From the NCBI RefSeq assembly GCF_022570735.2, contig NZ_JANCNS010000003.1, forward strand, positions 124,001-188,000: a stretch of DNA of 64,000 nucleotides, given 5' to 3'. The notes under the pieces are model-generated. The model was not told the origin of the DNA. It ran no database searches and saw only the letters and a list, made by a program, of their open reading frames with translations. A program made the translations under genes and the position numbers. The DNA is from Christiangramia oceanisediminis (GTDB taxonomy: Bacteria > Bacteroidota > Bacteroidia > Flavobacteriales > Flavobacteriaceae). Every line of letters begins with the position of its first letter. The first letter of the stretch is position 1. This document shows, piece by piece, positions 41,332 through 50,879 of the stretch.

Positions 41332-42351
41332 TTATGGCCTGAATTCCAGCCGGTATTCCTGCTGAAGCCTATTGTTCACCCCACGCATTTCCATTTGAAC
41401 AGTTTTTTCCGAAAAATCGAAGTAAAGCAGTCCAAAACTTTTTTCCTTTACAACCTCTCCAATTCGTTTAGTATTTGGCTCGCCAGTAAACTGCTCGTAA
41501 CTATGAGTCAACCCGCTACTCGTAAAATCGACCAGCCTGTATTGAAGCCCATCAACCTGGACAGCCGAAAATTCAGAAATATGCCTGTCACCGCTTAATA
41601 GAATCACTCTTTCAGCTTTTGAATCCAGAATAAGCTTTTTCAATTTTTCAACTTCGGAAGGAAAATTGCCCCAGGTCTCAAAACCATGTTCGTCTGAAAG
41701 CACCTGTATACTGGAGAGGATCAGGTTAAAATCGGCATCAGAATTCCGCAGTTATTCTTCCAGCCAATTTCACTGCTGCTCACCCAGGATACTTCCTTCA
41801 GAAGGTTCATAGCGTTTCCCGGGCTCATTGCTTTTCTGAAGTGTATCCCGAAAATATCGCGTATCGAGTATGATCACTTTGATACTTCCCTGTTCGGTCT
41901 CCAATAACTCAGAATGGTAGACTCCTTCCCTGCTCCGCCTTGGACTATTTTCCGGAACGTTCATAAAATCCAGGAATAACTGCTGACTGGTTTCCTTTAA
42001 ATGCCAGTTCTTACCTCCGTCGTTCTGGCCATAATCATGATCATCCCAGGTACCAAAAACAGGTACACTGTTCAACAATTTTAGATAATTTGGATTGCTT
42101 AATTGTTGTTGATAAGCCTTTTCCAAGACCTCAGGATCGTCGGTATCGGCATATACATTATCGCCTCCCCACAAAAAGAGGTCTGGATCATTTGCCAGGA
42201 TAGGTTCCCAGAGAGGTTGATCTTCATCTTCACGGTTACAACTTCCAAAGGCGATGGTATAATCGGCCTCCAGCTTTACATTTGTGGTCTTGCTGCTTCC
42301 ACAGGATGCAAGCAGGAAAAATATGCTTAAGAATCGTAATAGGTATTTCAT
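41332..42351 (-). pseudogene. PhoD-like metallophosphatase gene with two in-frame stop codons
   Basis: One continuous reading frame of 339 codons with a TGA at codon 194 (41770-41772) and a TAA at codon 200 (41752-41754); no frameshift. Read through, the junction is SILGEQQ-stop-NWLEE-stop-LRNSDADFNLILSS, where the family has ...EQWxWLEEQL..., so the changes are most simply Trp TGG to TGA and Gln CAA to TAA. The N-terminus is a lipoprotein signal (FLSIFFLLASCGSSK). PhoD-type motifs remain on both sides: AFGSCNRED, WGGDNVYADTD, GTWDDHDYGQND before, and LLSGDRHISEF after. The first 193 residues alone would lack the last metal-ligand motif. Either a recent pseudogene, two sequence errors, or (least likely) readthrough. 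Confidence 0.8.
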
Positions 42352-42430
42352 TAAACAGGCTTTAAAATTGACAAATTTAAAGCTTCCCCTGTTTCTTAAG
42401 TAGTATTAAATTGTATATTTAGCCTCGATT

Positions 42431-43447
42431 ATGATCGACACCCGAATACTAGAAATAACAGCTGAACTTGCTGGAGCTAAGAATATTGTAATTGTACCAC
42501 ATAAGGGCCCCGATGGTGATGCCATAGGCGCTTCCCTTGGATTGTATCATTTCCTCAAAGACAAGGGGCACGCTCCCCAGGTCATCGCTCCTAATGATTA
42601 TCCACATTTCCTGAAATGGCTTCCCGGGACAGAGGATGTACTCATTTATGAATCTAACACAGATAAGGCCCATGAATTCATTTCGAAGGCTGAGATCATT
42701 TTTACCCTGGATTTCAATCATCTTTCCAGGTGTGGGTCCATGCAGGATGCCTTATTAGAATCTGAAGCGGTTTTCGTAATGATAGATCATCACCAGGAAC
42801 CTTCAGATTATGCTGATTACACCTACAGCGATTCGACCATGAGCTCTACCTGCGAGATGGTTTATCGCTTCATCGACAAACTGCGGGCCAGTAAAAAGAT
42901 CACTCCGGAGATCGCAACCTGTTTATATACCGGGATCATGACCGATACCGGTTCTTTCAGATTCAGCTCTACCTCCAGCGATACCCACAGGACCATTGCC
43001 GATCTTATAGACAAAGGCGCCGTTAACGATCAGATCCACAATAATGTGTTTGACACCAATTCCCAGGATAAATTGCAATTGCTTGGGACTGCACTTCAGA
43101 ATTTATGCGTGAACAATGAATTGAGAACCGCTTACATCAGTCTTTCTCAAGAGGAACTTGACAGGCACAATTTCAAAAAAGGAGACACCGAAGGATTCGT
43201 AAATTATGGCCTTTCGCTGGAAGGCATAATTTTCGCTGTGATATTTATCGAGAAGGAAAATGAAGATATGGTAAAGATCTCTTTCAGGTCAAAGGGTGAT
43301 TTTGATGTAAATAAATTTGCCCGGGCACATTTTGAAGGCGGAGGACATATCAATGCAGCCGGCGGAAAAAGCGACCTGTCACTAAACGATACCATCGTAA
43401 AATTCAACAGCATCCTTCCTGAATACAGAGAAGAATTAACAAAATGA
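42431..43447 (+). CDS. nrnA: Bifunctional nano-RNase / pAp phosphatase (NrnA, DHH family)
   Basis: A 338-residue cytosolic DHH-DHHA1 phosphoesterase that degrades very short RNAs and dephosphorylates pAp. Motif I HKGPDGDAIGASLGLY, motif II TLDFNHLSRCG, DHH motif MIDHHQEPSDYAD, and the DHHA1 substrate motif GGGHINAAGG near the C-terminus are complete. Divergent from the phosphatase pseudogene. Its stop overlaps the gldI start by four bases. Confidence 0.94.
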   Translation: MIDTRILEITAELAGAKNIVIVPHKGPDGDAIGASLGLYHFLKDKGHAPQVIAPNDYPHFLKWLPGTEDVLIYESNTDKAHEFISKAEIIFTLDFNHLSRCGSMQDALLESEAVFVMIDHHQEPSDYADYTYSDSTMSSTCEMVYRFIDKLRASKKITPEIATCLYTGIMTDTGSFRFSSTSSDTHRTIADLIDKGAVNDQIHNNVFDTNSQDKLQLLGTALQNLCVNNELRTAYISLSQEELDRHNFKKGDTEGFVNYGLSLEGIIFAVIFIEKENEDMVKISFRSKGDFDVNKFARAHFEGGGHINAAGGKSDLSLNDTIVKFNSILPEYREELTK

Positions 43448-44010
43448 GATTCCTATTAGCATTATTTGCCCTATTCCTAATTTCGTCCTGTAAATCGCCA
43501 GAGGCGCGGTACCCGGTTTCGCAGAACAGCGGCTCGTACATTAATGAGTCTATTGAACTCAACAAGGAAATGATCGCCCAGGAAGAGGATTACATCAAAC
43601 AGGTAATGGGAGAAAATCCGGATACCGAATACCTGAATTCAGAAAATGGCTTCTGGTATTACTACAACAATAAAAGTACAGATAGTTTGAATACCGAGAC
43701 CCCAGAATTTGGCGATGTGGTGGTATTTGATTATTCCATTTCAACCATAGAAGGCGAACCTATTTATGCAGAGGGTGAAAGACCAACACGGGAATATGCT
43801 ATTGACAAAGAAAAACTGTTCACCGGGTTGAGACAGGGATTGAAATTGATGAAAGAAGGCGAAACCGTTACTTTTCTATTCCCTTCGCACAAAGCTTTCG
43901 GCTATTATGGAGACCAGAACAAGATAGGTAGAAATGCTCCTATTTCAGCAAAAGTAACCTTACACGAAATAAAAGAAGAACCGAATAACGAAATCAATAA
44001 TCAAGAATGA
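43444..44010 (+). CDS. gldI: Gliding motility-associated FKBP-type prolyl isomerase GldI
   Basis: A 188-residue lipoprotein (signal [20 protein letters not shown]) with an FKBP domain at about 75-180: [57 protein letters not shown]. The N-terminal extension and placement directly before a second isomerase gene match GldI of gliding Flavobacteria, where it is needed for the gliding/type IX secretion machinery. Overlaps nrnA (4 bp) and the next gene (4 bp). Confidence 0.88.
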   Translation: MRFLLALFALFLISSCKSPEARYPVSQNSGSYINESIELNKEMIAQEEDYIKQVMGENPDTEYLNSENGFWYYYNNKSTDSLNTETPEFGDVVVFDYSISTIEGEPIYAEGERPTREYAIDKEKLFTGLRQGLKLMKEGETVTFLFPSHKAFGYYGDQNKIGRNAPISAKVTLHEIKEEPNNEINNQE

Positions 44011-45128
44011 AAACAAAAAGTATCTTTTTATTATTAAGCATTGCATTTTCACTTTTTTCCTGCAACGAGGAATATCCAGACCTGGAAGATGGGATGTACG
44101 CCGAGTTCAAAACCTCAATGGGTCCCATTGTAGCCGAATTATATTATGAGGAAACCCCGGTAACGGTTTCCAGTTTTGTCTCGCTTGCCGAGGGCACCAG
44201 CGAAATGGTAGACAGTACCTATAAAGGAAAAAAATATTACGATGGCATCATCTTTCACAGGGTCATAGATGGTTTCGTGATCCAGGGTGGTGATCCAACC
44301 GGCCAGGGAAGCGGAGGCCCGGGTTATAAATTCCCGGATGAATTCGTAGACAGCCTTAGCCATGATGAAAAGGGTGTCCTGTCTATGGCCAACGCAGGAC
44401 CAGGCACCAATGGAAGTCAGTTCTTTATCACTCTCGATGCAGTACCTCAGCTGGACGGAAGACATTCGGTCTTCGGAAAGGTTGTAAAAGGAATGGATGT
44501 GGTAGACGCGATTGGTAAGGTGGAGACCGGGCCACAGGACAGGCCAGTTGAAGAAATCAAGATCAACGAGCTGAATATTATCAGAAAAGGAAAAGAAGCT
44601 AAAAACTTCAATGCTCCAAAAGTTTTTGGAGATGAATTAGCCGCCATCGAAGCTGAAAAAGCAGAGGAAGCAAAAAGAATGCAAGAGCAAAGGGCTAAGA
44701 TCGCTGAGGAATTTGACGAAATGGAAGCAAAAGCTGATTCTTTAGACAGCGGACTAAAGATCTACTTTGAAAAAGAAGGTGAAGGAGAAAAGCCTAAAAA
44801 TGGTCAAAAAGTAAACGTCCTTTATGAAGGTTATTTCGAGGACGGAACTGTTTTTGACACCAATCGTAAGGAAGTGGCTCAGGAAGCCGGAATGTATGAT
44901 CACAGAAGGGAATCCCAGGGTGGTTATAATCCAATGCCAATGCAATACGGTCCTGATGCTCCTATGATCCCAGGATTTAAGGAAGGAATGCAGCAAATGC
45001 AGGTTGGAGACCAGGCTGTTATTTTTATCCCTAGCCATCTTGGATATGGAGAAAGAGGTGCCGGAGGTGTGATTCCACCAAACAGCGACCTAATATTCAG
45101 AATAGAGATCACTGGTATGGCCCAATAG
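44007..45128 (+). CDS. Cyclophilin-FKBP fusion prolyl isomerase, lipoprotein
   Basis: A 373-residue dual isomerase. The lipoprotein signal [19 protein letters not shown] precedes a cyclophilin domain (about 30-200) with [33 protein letters not shown] and [18 protein letters not shown], then a charged coiled linker (about 212-248), then an FKBP domain (about 250-373) with [39 protein letters not shown] and [20 protein letters not shown]. Both active sites look intact. It overlaps gldI by 4 bp, so three genes form one operon that ends at the terminator at 45149. A role in folding exported surface proteins is likely. Confidence 0.92.
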   Translation: MKTKSIFLLLSIAFSLFSCNEEYPDLEDGMYAEFKTSMGPIVAELYYEETPVTVSSFVSLAEGTSEMVDSTYKGKKYYDGIIFHRVIDGFVIQGGDPTGQGSGGPGYKFPDEFVDSLSHDEKGVLSMANAGPGTNGSQFFITLDAVPQLDGRHSVFGKVVKGMDVVDAIGKVETGPQDRPVEEIKINELNIIRKGKEAKNFNAPKVFGDELAAIEAEKAEEAKRMQEQRAKIAEEFDEMEAKADSLDSGLKIYFEKEGEGEKPKNGQKVNVLYEGYFEDGTVFDTNRKEVAQEAGMYDHRRESQGGYNPMPMQYGPDAPMIPGFKEGMQQMQVGDQAVIFIPSHLGYGERGAGGVIPPNSDLIFRIEITGMAQ

Positions 45129-45148
45129 GCCTTAGAAAATTAAACATA

Positions 45149-45181
45149 AAAAAAGCCCCGCGAATTCGCGGGGCTTTTTAA
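45149..45181. terminator. Bidirectional terminator between PPIase and pepD
   Basis: Perfect palindrome AGCCCCGCGAATTCGCGGGG plus CT (45154-45175) with A-run on the left and T-run on the right; serves the two convergent genes. Confidence 0.9.
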
Positions 45182-45200
45182 TTTATTTGACTTTCTATTT

Positions 45201-46661
45201 TTAGTTCTCAGGAATGTTCTTCAAAACCTGAAGGAAGAATTTCCAGTATTTTTGAGCCGACTTGATACTCGCTCTTTCATCTGGAGAGTGTGCTCCTCTT
45301 ATAGTTGGTCCAAAAGAGATCATATCCATCCCGGGATAATGACTGCCTATGATCCCACATTCCAGGCCAGCATGGCAGGCAGCGATATGAGCTTTTTCTC
45401 CGTGCAATTGCTGGTAGATCTCGTCCAGCGTCTTTAAAATAGCCGAATCACTGTTTGGAGCCCAGCCCGGATATTCTCCTGAAAGTTTTACGTCAAACCC
45501 AGCCAGTTCAAATACCGATCTTAGTGAATTCGCAAGGTCATTCTTACTGGATTCAACCGAACTGCGGGTGAGGCATTTGATATGAACCTGTCCATCTTTC
45601 AAACTTACGCTCGCTATATTGTTAGAAGCTTCTACCAAACCTTCGATCTCCGGACTCATTCGATAGACTCCATTATGAGCACCAGCAATTGCCAGAAGTA
45701 CTTTCTTCTGGGAATCAAGATCCATAATGCTTTCCTTTGAAGTGATCATTTGAAGTTCGATACTAAGGTTAGGCTCCAGGGAGGCGTATTCAGATTTTAT
45801 CTGTTCAAGTCTGGCCTCAAACTCCTTTTTAAAGGCTTCTTCCTCGGTATCCGGCAAAGCAATTACAGCTTCGCTTTCCCGCGGAATGGCATTTCTAAGT
45901 CCTCCACCGTTTATTTCTGAAATCCTTAACTTAAAATCTTCGGACGTATGCATCAACAAGCGGTTCATGATCTTATTAGCATTTCCAAGCCCCTTGATGA
46001 TATCCATCCCAGAATGGCCTCCCATCAATCCCTTTACTTTAACCGAATAAGACCGGTAGCTTTCAGGAAAATTTTCCTCATCATAACTCCTGGTTGCGGT
46101 GATATCAACACCGCCGGCACAGCCAATTCCTATCTCATCATCTTCCTCGGTATCCAGGTTTAGAAGAATATCACCATCCAGCATTTCAGGTGACAAACCT
46201 TTAGCCCCGGTCATTCCTGTTTCTTCGTCTATGGTAAAAAGAGCCTCGATGGCCGGATGTTCGATCGAGTCGCTTTCCAGAACCGCCATCATAGTGGCCA
46301 CTCCTAGTCCGTTATCGGCTCCTAGCGTGGTTCCCCGGGCTTTCACCCAGTCCCCGTCTACATACATATCGATACCCTGGCTGTCGAAGTCGAAATCGGT
46401 ATCATTGTTCTTCTGGTGCACCATATCGAGGTGGGCCTGCAAAACGATCTTTTTTCGGTTTTCCATGCCTTTGGTCGCCGGCTTTTTGATGACCACGTTA
46501 CCAACTTCGTCCACCTGGGTTTCAAGCCCCAGCTTATTTCCAAAGTTCTTGATGAATTCTATCACCCTTTCTTCCTTTTTGGAAGGTCTGGGTACCGCGT
46601 TGAGATCGGCAAACTTATTCCATAAAACTTTGGGCTCTAATGCCCTTATTTCTTCATTCAT
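45201..46661 (-). CDS. pepD: Aminoacyl-histidine dipeptidase (M20 family)
   Basis: A 486-residue cytosolic zinc dipeptidase. I chose the ATG at 46661 (MNEEIRALEPKVLWNKFADL), the family's usual opening; an in-frame ATG at 46685 adds eight residues. Metal and catalytic motifs are VLQAHLDMVHQKN (His, Asp), LGADNGLGVATMMA (bridging Asp), FTIDEETGMTGA (catalytic and metal Glu), NLDTEEDDEIGIGCAGG, and the C-terminal GAHSPDERASIKS with the last His ligand. Its 5' end overlaps that of the divergent reading frame, but the likely GTG of that gene is 87 bp away. Confidence 0.95.
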   Translation of the reverse strand: MNEEIRALEPKVLWNKFADLNAVPRPSKKEERVIEFIKNFGNKLGLETQVDEVGNVVIKKPATKGMENRKKIVLQAHLDMVHQKNNDTDFDFDSQGIDMYVDGDWVKARGTTLGADNGLGVATMMAVLESDSIEHPAIEALFTIDEETGMTGAKGLSPEMLDGDILLNLDTEEDDEIGIGCAGGVDITATRSYDEENFPESYRSYSVKVKGLMGGHSGMDIIKGLGNANKIMNRLLMHTSEDFKLRISEINGGGLRNAIPRESEAVIALPDTEEEAFKKEFEARLEQIKSEYASLEPNLSIELQMITSKESIMDLDSQKKVLLAIAGAHNGVYRMSPEIEGLVEASNNIASVSLKDGQVHIKCLTRSSVESSKNDLANSLRSVFELAGFDVKLSGEYPGWAPNSDSAILKTLDEIYQQLHGEKAHIAACHAGLECGIIGSHYPGMDMISFGPTIRGAHSPDERASIKSAQKYWKFFLQVLKNIPEN

Positions 46662-46747
46662 TCTTCTTATTTTTGGTATCTTCACAAAGGTATTTTATTT
46701 GCCCGATATCTAAAATTCAAGACTCTATTTATTCAATTTCCACTTTT

Positions 46748-47821
46748 GTGAAAAGAAAATTCGTCTGGCTTCTCGCAATATTTTTACCCGTTCAGATCAT
46801 TGGGATCAATATTCTGAAAGGTTTTCCTGAATTCGTAGAAAACTATTATTCCCTTGGCATCTATCCCTGGATTTCGAGCACTATGCGCCTGGTATTGGGT
46901 TTTATTCCGTTCTCACTCGGCGATCTGCTTTACGCCGTTTTCGTAATCCTGTTAATCCTATGGATATCAAGACGCTTCAAACAGCGATTCCGAAGTCCGA
47001 AGATCTGGATACCCGATGCGCTGGCAACCTTATCGGTAATTTACTTCTGTTTTCATCTTTTCTGGGGTTTCAATTATTACCGTCTTCCGCTTCATAAAAG
47101 CCTGGAGATCGAAAATGATTATACCACCGAAAAACTTTTAGAGCTGACTGATATCCTTATTAAGCGATCCAACGAATTACATTCAGAATTGGCAAAAAAC
47201 GACACGGTGAAAGTTGATTTTAGTTTCACTAAAAATCAATTATTCCGGCAAACCTTGGAAGGATTTGATCACCTGAAAAATGATTTTCCAGAACTGAAAT
47301 ACCAGGGTGAAGCCCTTAAACGCTCGCTTTACAGCTTACCGCTCACCTATATGGGTTTCAACGGCTATCTGAATCCGCTGACGAACGAAGCCCAGGTGAA
47401 TACTATAATTCTGCCCTATAAGATCGCGACCACGGCCAGCCACGAGGTAGGTCATCAACTGGGATTCGCCAAGGAAAATGAAGCGAATTTTATCGCCTGC
47501 CTGGCTACCATGAATCATCCGGATCCCTATTTCAGGTATTCGGGTTTCACCTTTGCCCTTGGGTACTGTTTGAACGAGATCTACAGGCGGGAACCTGAAA
47601 AGGTCAAGGAAATGACGGCCAAAATGAATCCCGGTATCCTCAAGAATTACCGTGAAGTCGATGAATTCTGGAGAAGACACACCAATCCGCTGGAACCCAT
47701 TTTCCAGGCTACCTATAACCGCTATTTGATCGCGAATAACCAGAGTGACGGCATGAAAAGTTACAGTTATGTGGTCGCGCTCCTGGTCAATTACTTCGAT
47801 GATACCCGAAATGCATTGTAA
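46748..47821 (+). CDS. DUF3810 membrane protein with HExxH motif
   Basis: A 357-residue protein. I favour the GTG at 46748 (MKRKFVWLLAIFLPVQIIGI), which starts with a membrane helix; the longer frame from 46640 would run into pepD. Three N-terminal helices (about 5-22, 55-78 and 95-115) precede a soluble domain with TTASHEVGHQLGFAKENEAN, i.e. His232, Glu233, His236 and a downstream Glu/Asn, a zincin-like pattern typical of DUF3810. It is likely a membrane-bound metallopeptidase, but no substrate is known to me. Confidence 0.75.
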   Translation: MKRKFVWLLAIFLPVQIIGINILKGFPEFVENYYSLGIYPWISSTMRLVLGFIPFSLGDLLYAVFVILLILWISRRFKQRFRSPKIWIPDALATLSVIYFCFHLFWGFNYYRLPLHKSLEIENDYTTEKLLELTDILIKRSNELHSELAKNDTVKVDFSFTKNQLFRQTLEGFDHLKNDFPELKYQGEALKRSLYSLPLTYMGFNGYLNPLTNEAQVNTIILPYKIATTASHEVGHQLGFAKENEANFIACLATMNHPDPYFRYSGFTFALGYCLNEIYRREPEKVKEMTAKMNPGILKNYREVDEFWRRHTNPLEPIFQATYNRYLIANNQSDGMKSYSYVVALLVNYFDDTRNAL

Positions 47822-47900
47822 AGCCTTCCTGGTAAAACAAAATTTAGTATTTTGAGGCTCATTTTTTTCTGAAAATTTATTCTATTAATTACCCAGACCC

Positions 47901-50867
47901 ATGAAATTAAAATTACTGGTACTCGGGATCTTAATGTGCATCCTTGATGCTCAATCCCAGGAGTACTTCCCCAAAAATGACGGGGTAAAATCACCCAATT
48001 CCAATTATACCATTTTTACGAACGCTAATATCTATACAGATGCGGGCACAGTGATCGAAAAGGGAATGTTCGCCATTCGGGAAGGAAAGATCACGGCAGT
48101 AGGAAAATCTATAAATATCCCATCCAACAGTACGGTGATCAACCTGGAGGGAAAACATGTATACCCATCGTTTATTGATCTGTACAGCAATTTTGGAATC
48201 TCAAAACCTAAAAGGGCCGAAAACGGAAGTCAGCCACAATACGATGCCGGGCGTGAAGGTTATTACTGGAACGATCATATAAGACCGGAAACCGATGCTG
48301 TTTCACACTTCAGCTTTGATGCCAAGGAAGCTGAAAAATTACAAAAAGCAGGATTTGGAGTAGTGAACACCCATGTTCAGGATGGGATCCTAAGAGGTAC
48401 CGGGATACTGGTAGCTCTTACGCCGGAAGCCAGTGAAGGAGATCGAATCCTTAATGAAAGATCGGCTCAATATCTTTCTTTTGATAAAAGTGTTCAGTCC
48501 AGACAGTCCTACCCTACTTCTATCATGGGAGCCATGGCACTTATTCGCCAGGCTTACCTAGATGCCGACTGGTATGCAAAGGGCAACGCAGATAATACCG
48601 ATCTCGCCCTGGAGGCCCTGAACAGGAATAAAAACCTGACGCAGATCTTTGTTACAGACAATCTGCTGAATGAGCTAAGAGCCGACAAACTAGGAGATGA
48701 ATTCGGGGTGCAATATGTGATCGTAGGCAGCGGAATGGAATACCAAAGAATAGATAAGATCAAAGCTTCTGGCGCCACTTACATCATCCCGCTTAAATTT
48801 CCTTCAGCCTTTGATGTCGAGGATCCCTACCTGGCAACCCGGCTAAGCCTTCAGGAAATGAGGGAATGGAACCAGGCTCCTGCAAATTTGAAGGTCCTTT
48901 CAGAAAATAATGTTCCATTTACCTTAACGACTCATTCGATAGATGCCGAAAAGGATTTCAGAAGCAACCTCATCAAAGCTATAGATTTTGGGTTGAGTAA
49001 GGAAACTGCACTTGCAGCACTTACCAGTGTTCCGGCTCGAACCATCGGGATGCAGGGAAAGCTGGGAACCATTAAAGAAGGGGCCTGGGCGAACTTTATT
49101 ATCACTTCTGGCGATTACTTTGATAAGGAAACCACGATCTATGAAAACTGGGTACAGGGTGAACAAAAGATCCTGGAAAATATGGATGTCACCAATATCA
49201 CCGGGACTTACGATTTAAAGATCGATGGAAAAACCTATGAACTAAATATTTCAGGAGAGCCTTCAAAACCAAAGGCCGAAGTGAAACTGGGCGATTCCAG
49301 GATCGGTTCAAAACTCAGTTTTGAGAATAACTGGATGAACCTACTGCTCTCTTCACCCGATACCACGAAAACTGAATTTATCAGGCTCACGGCAAATATT
49401 CCTGAAATGACGACTACCATCACCGGAAAAGCCATCCTGCCTAATGGAAATCAGTCAGCCTTTACCGCGACCAGAACAAAGGATTCCGAAGACAAGAAGA
49501 AACAGGAAAAAGACAAACAGGTTCACGAGATCGTGCCGGTCACTTTTCCAAATATTGCATATGGCTTTAATGAAAAGCCAGAACAGCAGAATGTATTGTT
49601 TAAAAATGCAACAGTCTGGACCAGCGAAGCCGAAGGAGTACTGGAAAATACCGATGTGCTGGTTAGAAACGGGCAGATCGCCAGGATTGGGAAAGATTTG
49701 AATGCAGGAGGAGCCCGGGTGATCGACGCTACAGGTAAACACCTTACAGCCGGGATCGTTGATGAACATTCACATATCGCAGCTTCCGATATCAACGAGG
49801 CCGGACACAATTCTTCTGCCGAAGTAAGCATGGAAGATGCCTTGGATCCTACCGATATCAATATTTACCGAAACCTTGCCGGAGGGGTTACCACCATTCA
49901 GCTCCTACACGGTTCTGCCAATCCTATTGGAGGGAAATCGGCCATTCTAAAGCTAAAATGGGGAGAATCTGCTGAGGACCTGATCTTTGAAGAGGCAGCT
50001 CCATTCATTAAATTCGCCCTTGGGGAAAATGTCAAGCAGGCCAACTGGAACAGCAATGTTCGTTTTCCACAGACACGAATGGGAGTTGAGCAGGTTTTTA
50101 CCGATTATTTCAGCCGGGCCAGAGCCTATGAAACCCTGAAGAATAGCGGCGATGATTTTAGAAAGGATCTTGAAATGGAAACCATCGTGGAGATACTGAA
50201 CGGGGAACGATTTGTAAGTTCACATTCCTATATCCAAAGTGAGATCAATATGCTGATGAAGGTCGCAGAGCAATTCGACTTTAATATCAATACTTTCACT
50301 CATATCCTGGAAGGTTACAAGGTGGCCGATAAAATGAAGGAACATGGCGTTGGCGCTTCCACTTTTTCTGACTGGTGGGCTTATAAATACGAGGTGAACG
50401 ATGCGATCCCGTATAACGCAGCCATCATGAACGAAGTTGGACTTACCGTTGCCATCAACAGTGACGACAGTGAAATGAGCCGTAGACTGAACCAGGAAGC
50501 AGCTAAAACTATGAAGTACGGAGGGATGAGCGAAGAAGAAGCCTGGAAGATGGTGACCATCAACCCGGCAAAATTACTCCATATTGACGAGTATGTTGGA
50601 AGCATTAAGGAAGGAAAACACGCCGACCTGGTACTCTGGAATGAACATCCACTTTCCATATATGCAATTCCTGAAAAGACCATGATCGAAGGAGTTCTCT
50701 ATTTCGATAAAGAGCAGGACGCGAAAATGAGAGAAGAAATTAAAAAAGAACGAAATATGTTGATCGGCCAGATGTTGAAGGCAAAGAATGATGGTGTTAA
50801 GACTCAACCTGTGAAAGTCAGGGAAGAGCAACGAGTTCACTGTGATCTACTTGAAAAAGTTCAATAA
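47901..50867 (+). CDS. Exported tandem amidohydrolase, N-terminal half degenerate
   Basis: A 988-residue secreted protein (signal KLLVLGILMCILDAQSQE). It has two amidohydrolase-like halves. The N-terminal half (about 35-430) has the flanking composite sheet and GKHVYPSFIDLYSNFGISKP where active members show an HxH, so both metal histidines are absent. The C-terminal half (about 565-960) has the ligands: GIVDEHSHIAA (His623, His625), FVSSHSYIQSEI, NTFTHILEGYK and the catalytic Asp region VAINSDDSEMS. The linker between the halves (about 440-545) is lysine- and glutamate-rich at its end. Twelve bases later a second amidohydrolase-fold gene starts. The likely substrate is a peptide-like or cyclic amide compound in the periplasm, by family only. 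Confidence 0.85.
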   Translation: MKLKLLVLGILMCILDAQSQEYFPKNDGVKSPNSNYTIFTNANIYTDAGTVIEKGMFAIREGKITAVGKSINIPSNSTVINLEGKHVYPSFIDLYSNFGISKPKRAENGSQPQYDAGREGYYWNDHIRPETDAVSHFSFDAKEAEKLQKAGFGVVNTHVQDGILRGTGILVALTPEASEGDRILNERSAQYLSFDKSVQSRQSYPTSIMGAMALIRQAYLDADWYAKGNADNTDLALEALNRNKNLTQIFVTDNLLNELRADKLGDEFGVQYVIVGSGMEYQRIDKIKASGATYIIPLKFPSAFDVEDPYLATRLSLQEMREWNQAPANLKVLSENNVPFTLTTHSIDAEKDFRSNLIKAIDFGLSKETALAALTSVPARTIGMQGKLGTIKEGAWANFIITSGDYFDKETTIYENWVQGEQKILENMDVTNITGTYDLKIDGKTYELNISGEPSKPKAEVKLGDSRIGSKLSFENNWMNLLLSSPDTTKTEFIRLTANIPEMTTTITGKAILPNGNQSAFTATRTKDSEDKKKQEKDKQVHEIVPVTFPNIAYGFNEKPEQQNVLFKNATVWTSEAEGVLENTDVLVRNGQIARIGKDLNAGGARVIDATGKHLTAGIVDEHSHIAASDINEAGHNSSAEVSMEDALDPTDINIYRNLAGGVTTIQLLHGSANPIGGKSAILKLKWGESAEDLIFEEAAPFIKFALGENVKQANWNSNVRFPQTRMGVEQVFTDYFSRARAYETLKNSGDDFRKDLEMETIVEILNGERFVSSHSYIQSEINMLMKVAEQFDFNINTFTHILEGYKVADKMKEHGVGASTFSDWWAYKYEVNDAIPYNAAIMNEVGLTVAINSDDSEMSRRLNQEAAKTMKYGGMSEEEAWKMVTINPAKLLHIDEYVGSIKEGKHADLVLWNEHPLSIYAIPEKTMIEGVLYFDKEQDAKMREEIKKERNMLIGQMLKAKNDGVKTQPVKVREEQRVHCDLLEKVQ

Positions 50868-50879
50868 AAACTGAAAGAA

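Noticed and set aside
41332-42351. Frameshift or split into two separate genes
   Set aside because: Both halves are in the same frame 69 bases apart and the intervening codons match the expected family sequence apart from two stops; the downstream half has no good start of its own.
46099-46713. 204-codon plus-strand frame opposite pepD
   Set aside because: Serine-rich shadow of a well-supported gene on the other strand; no domain and no spacing logic.
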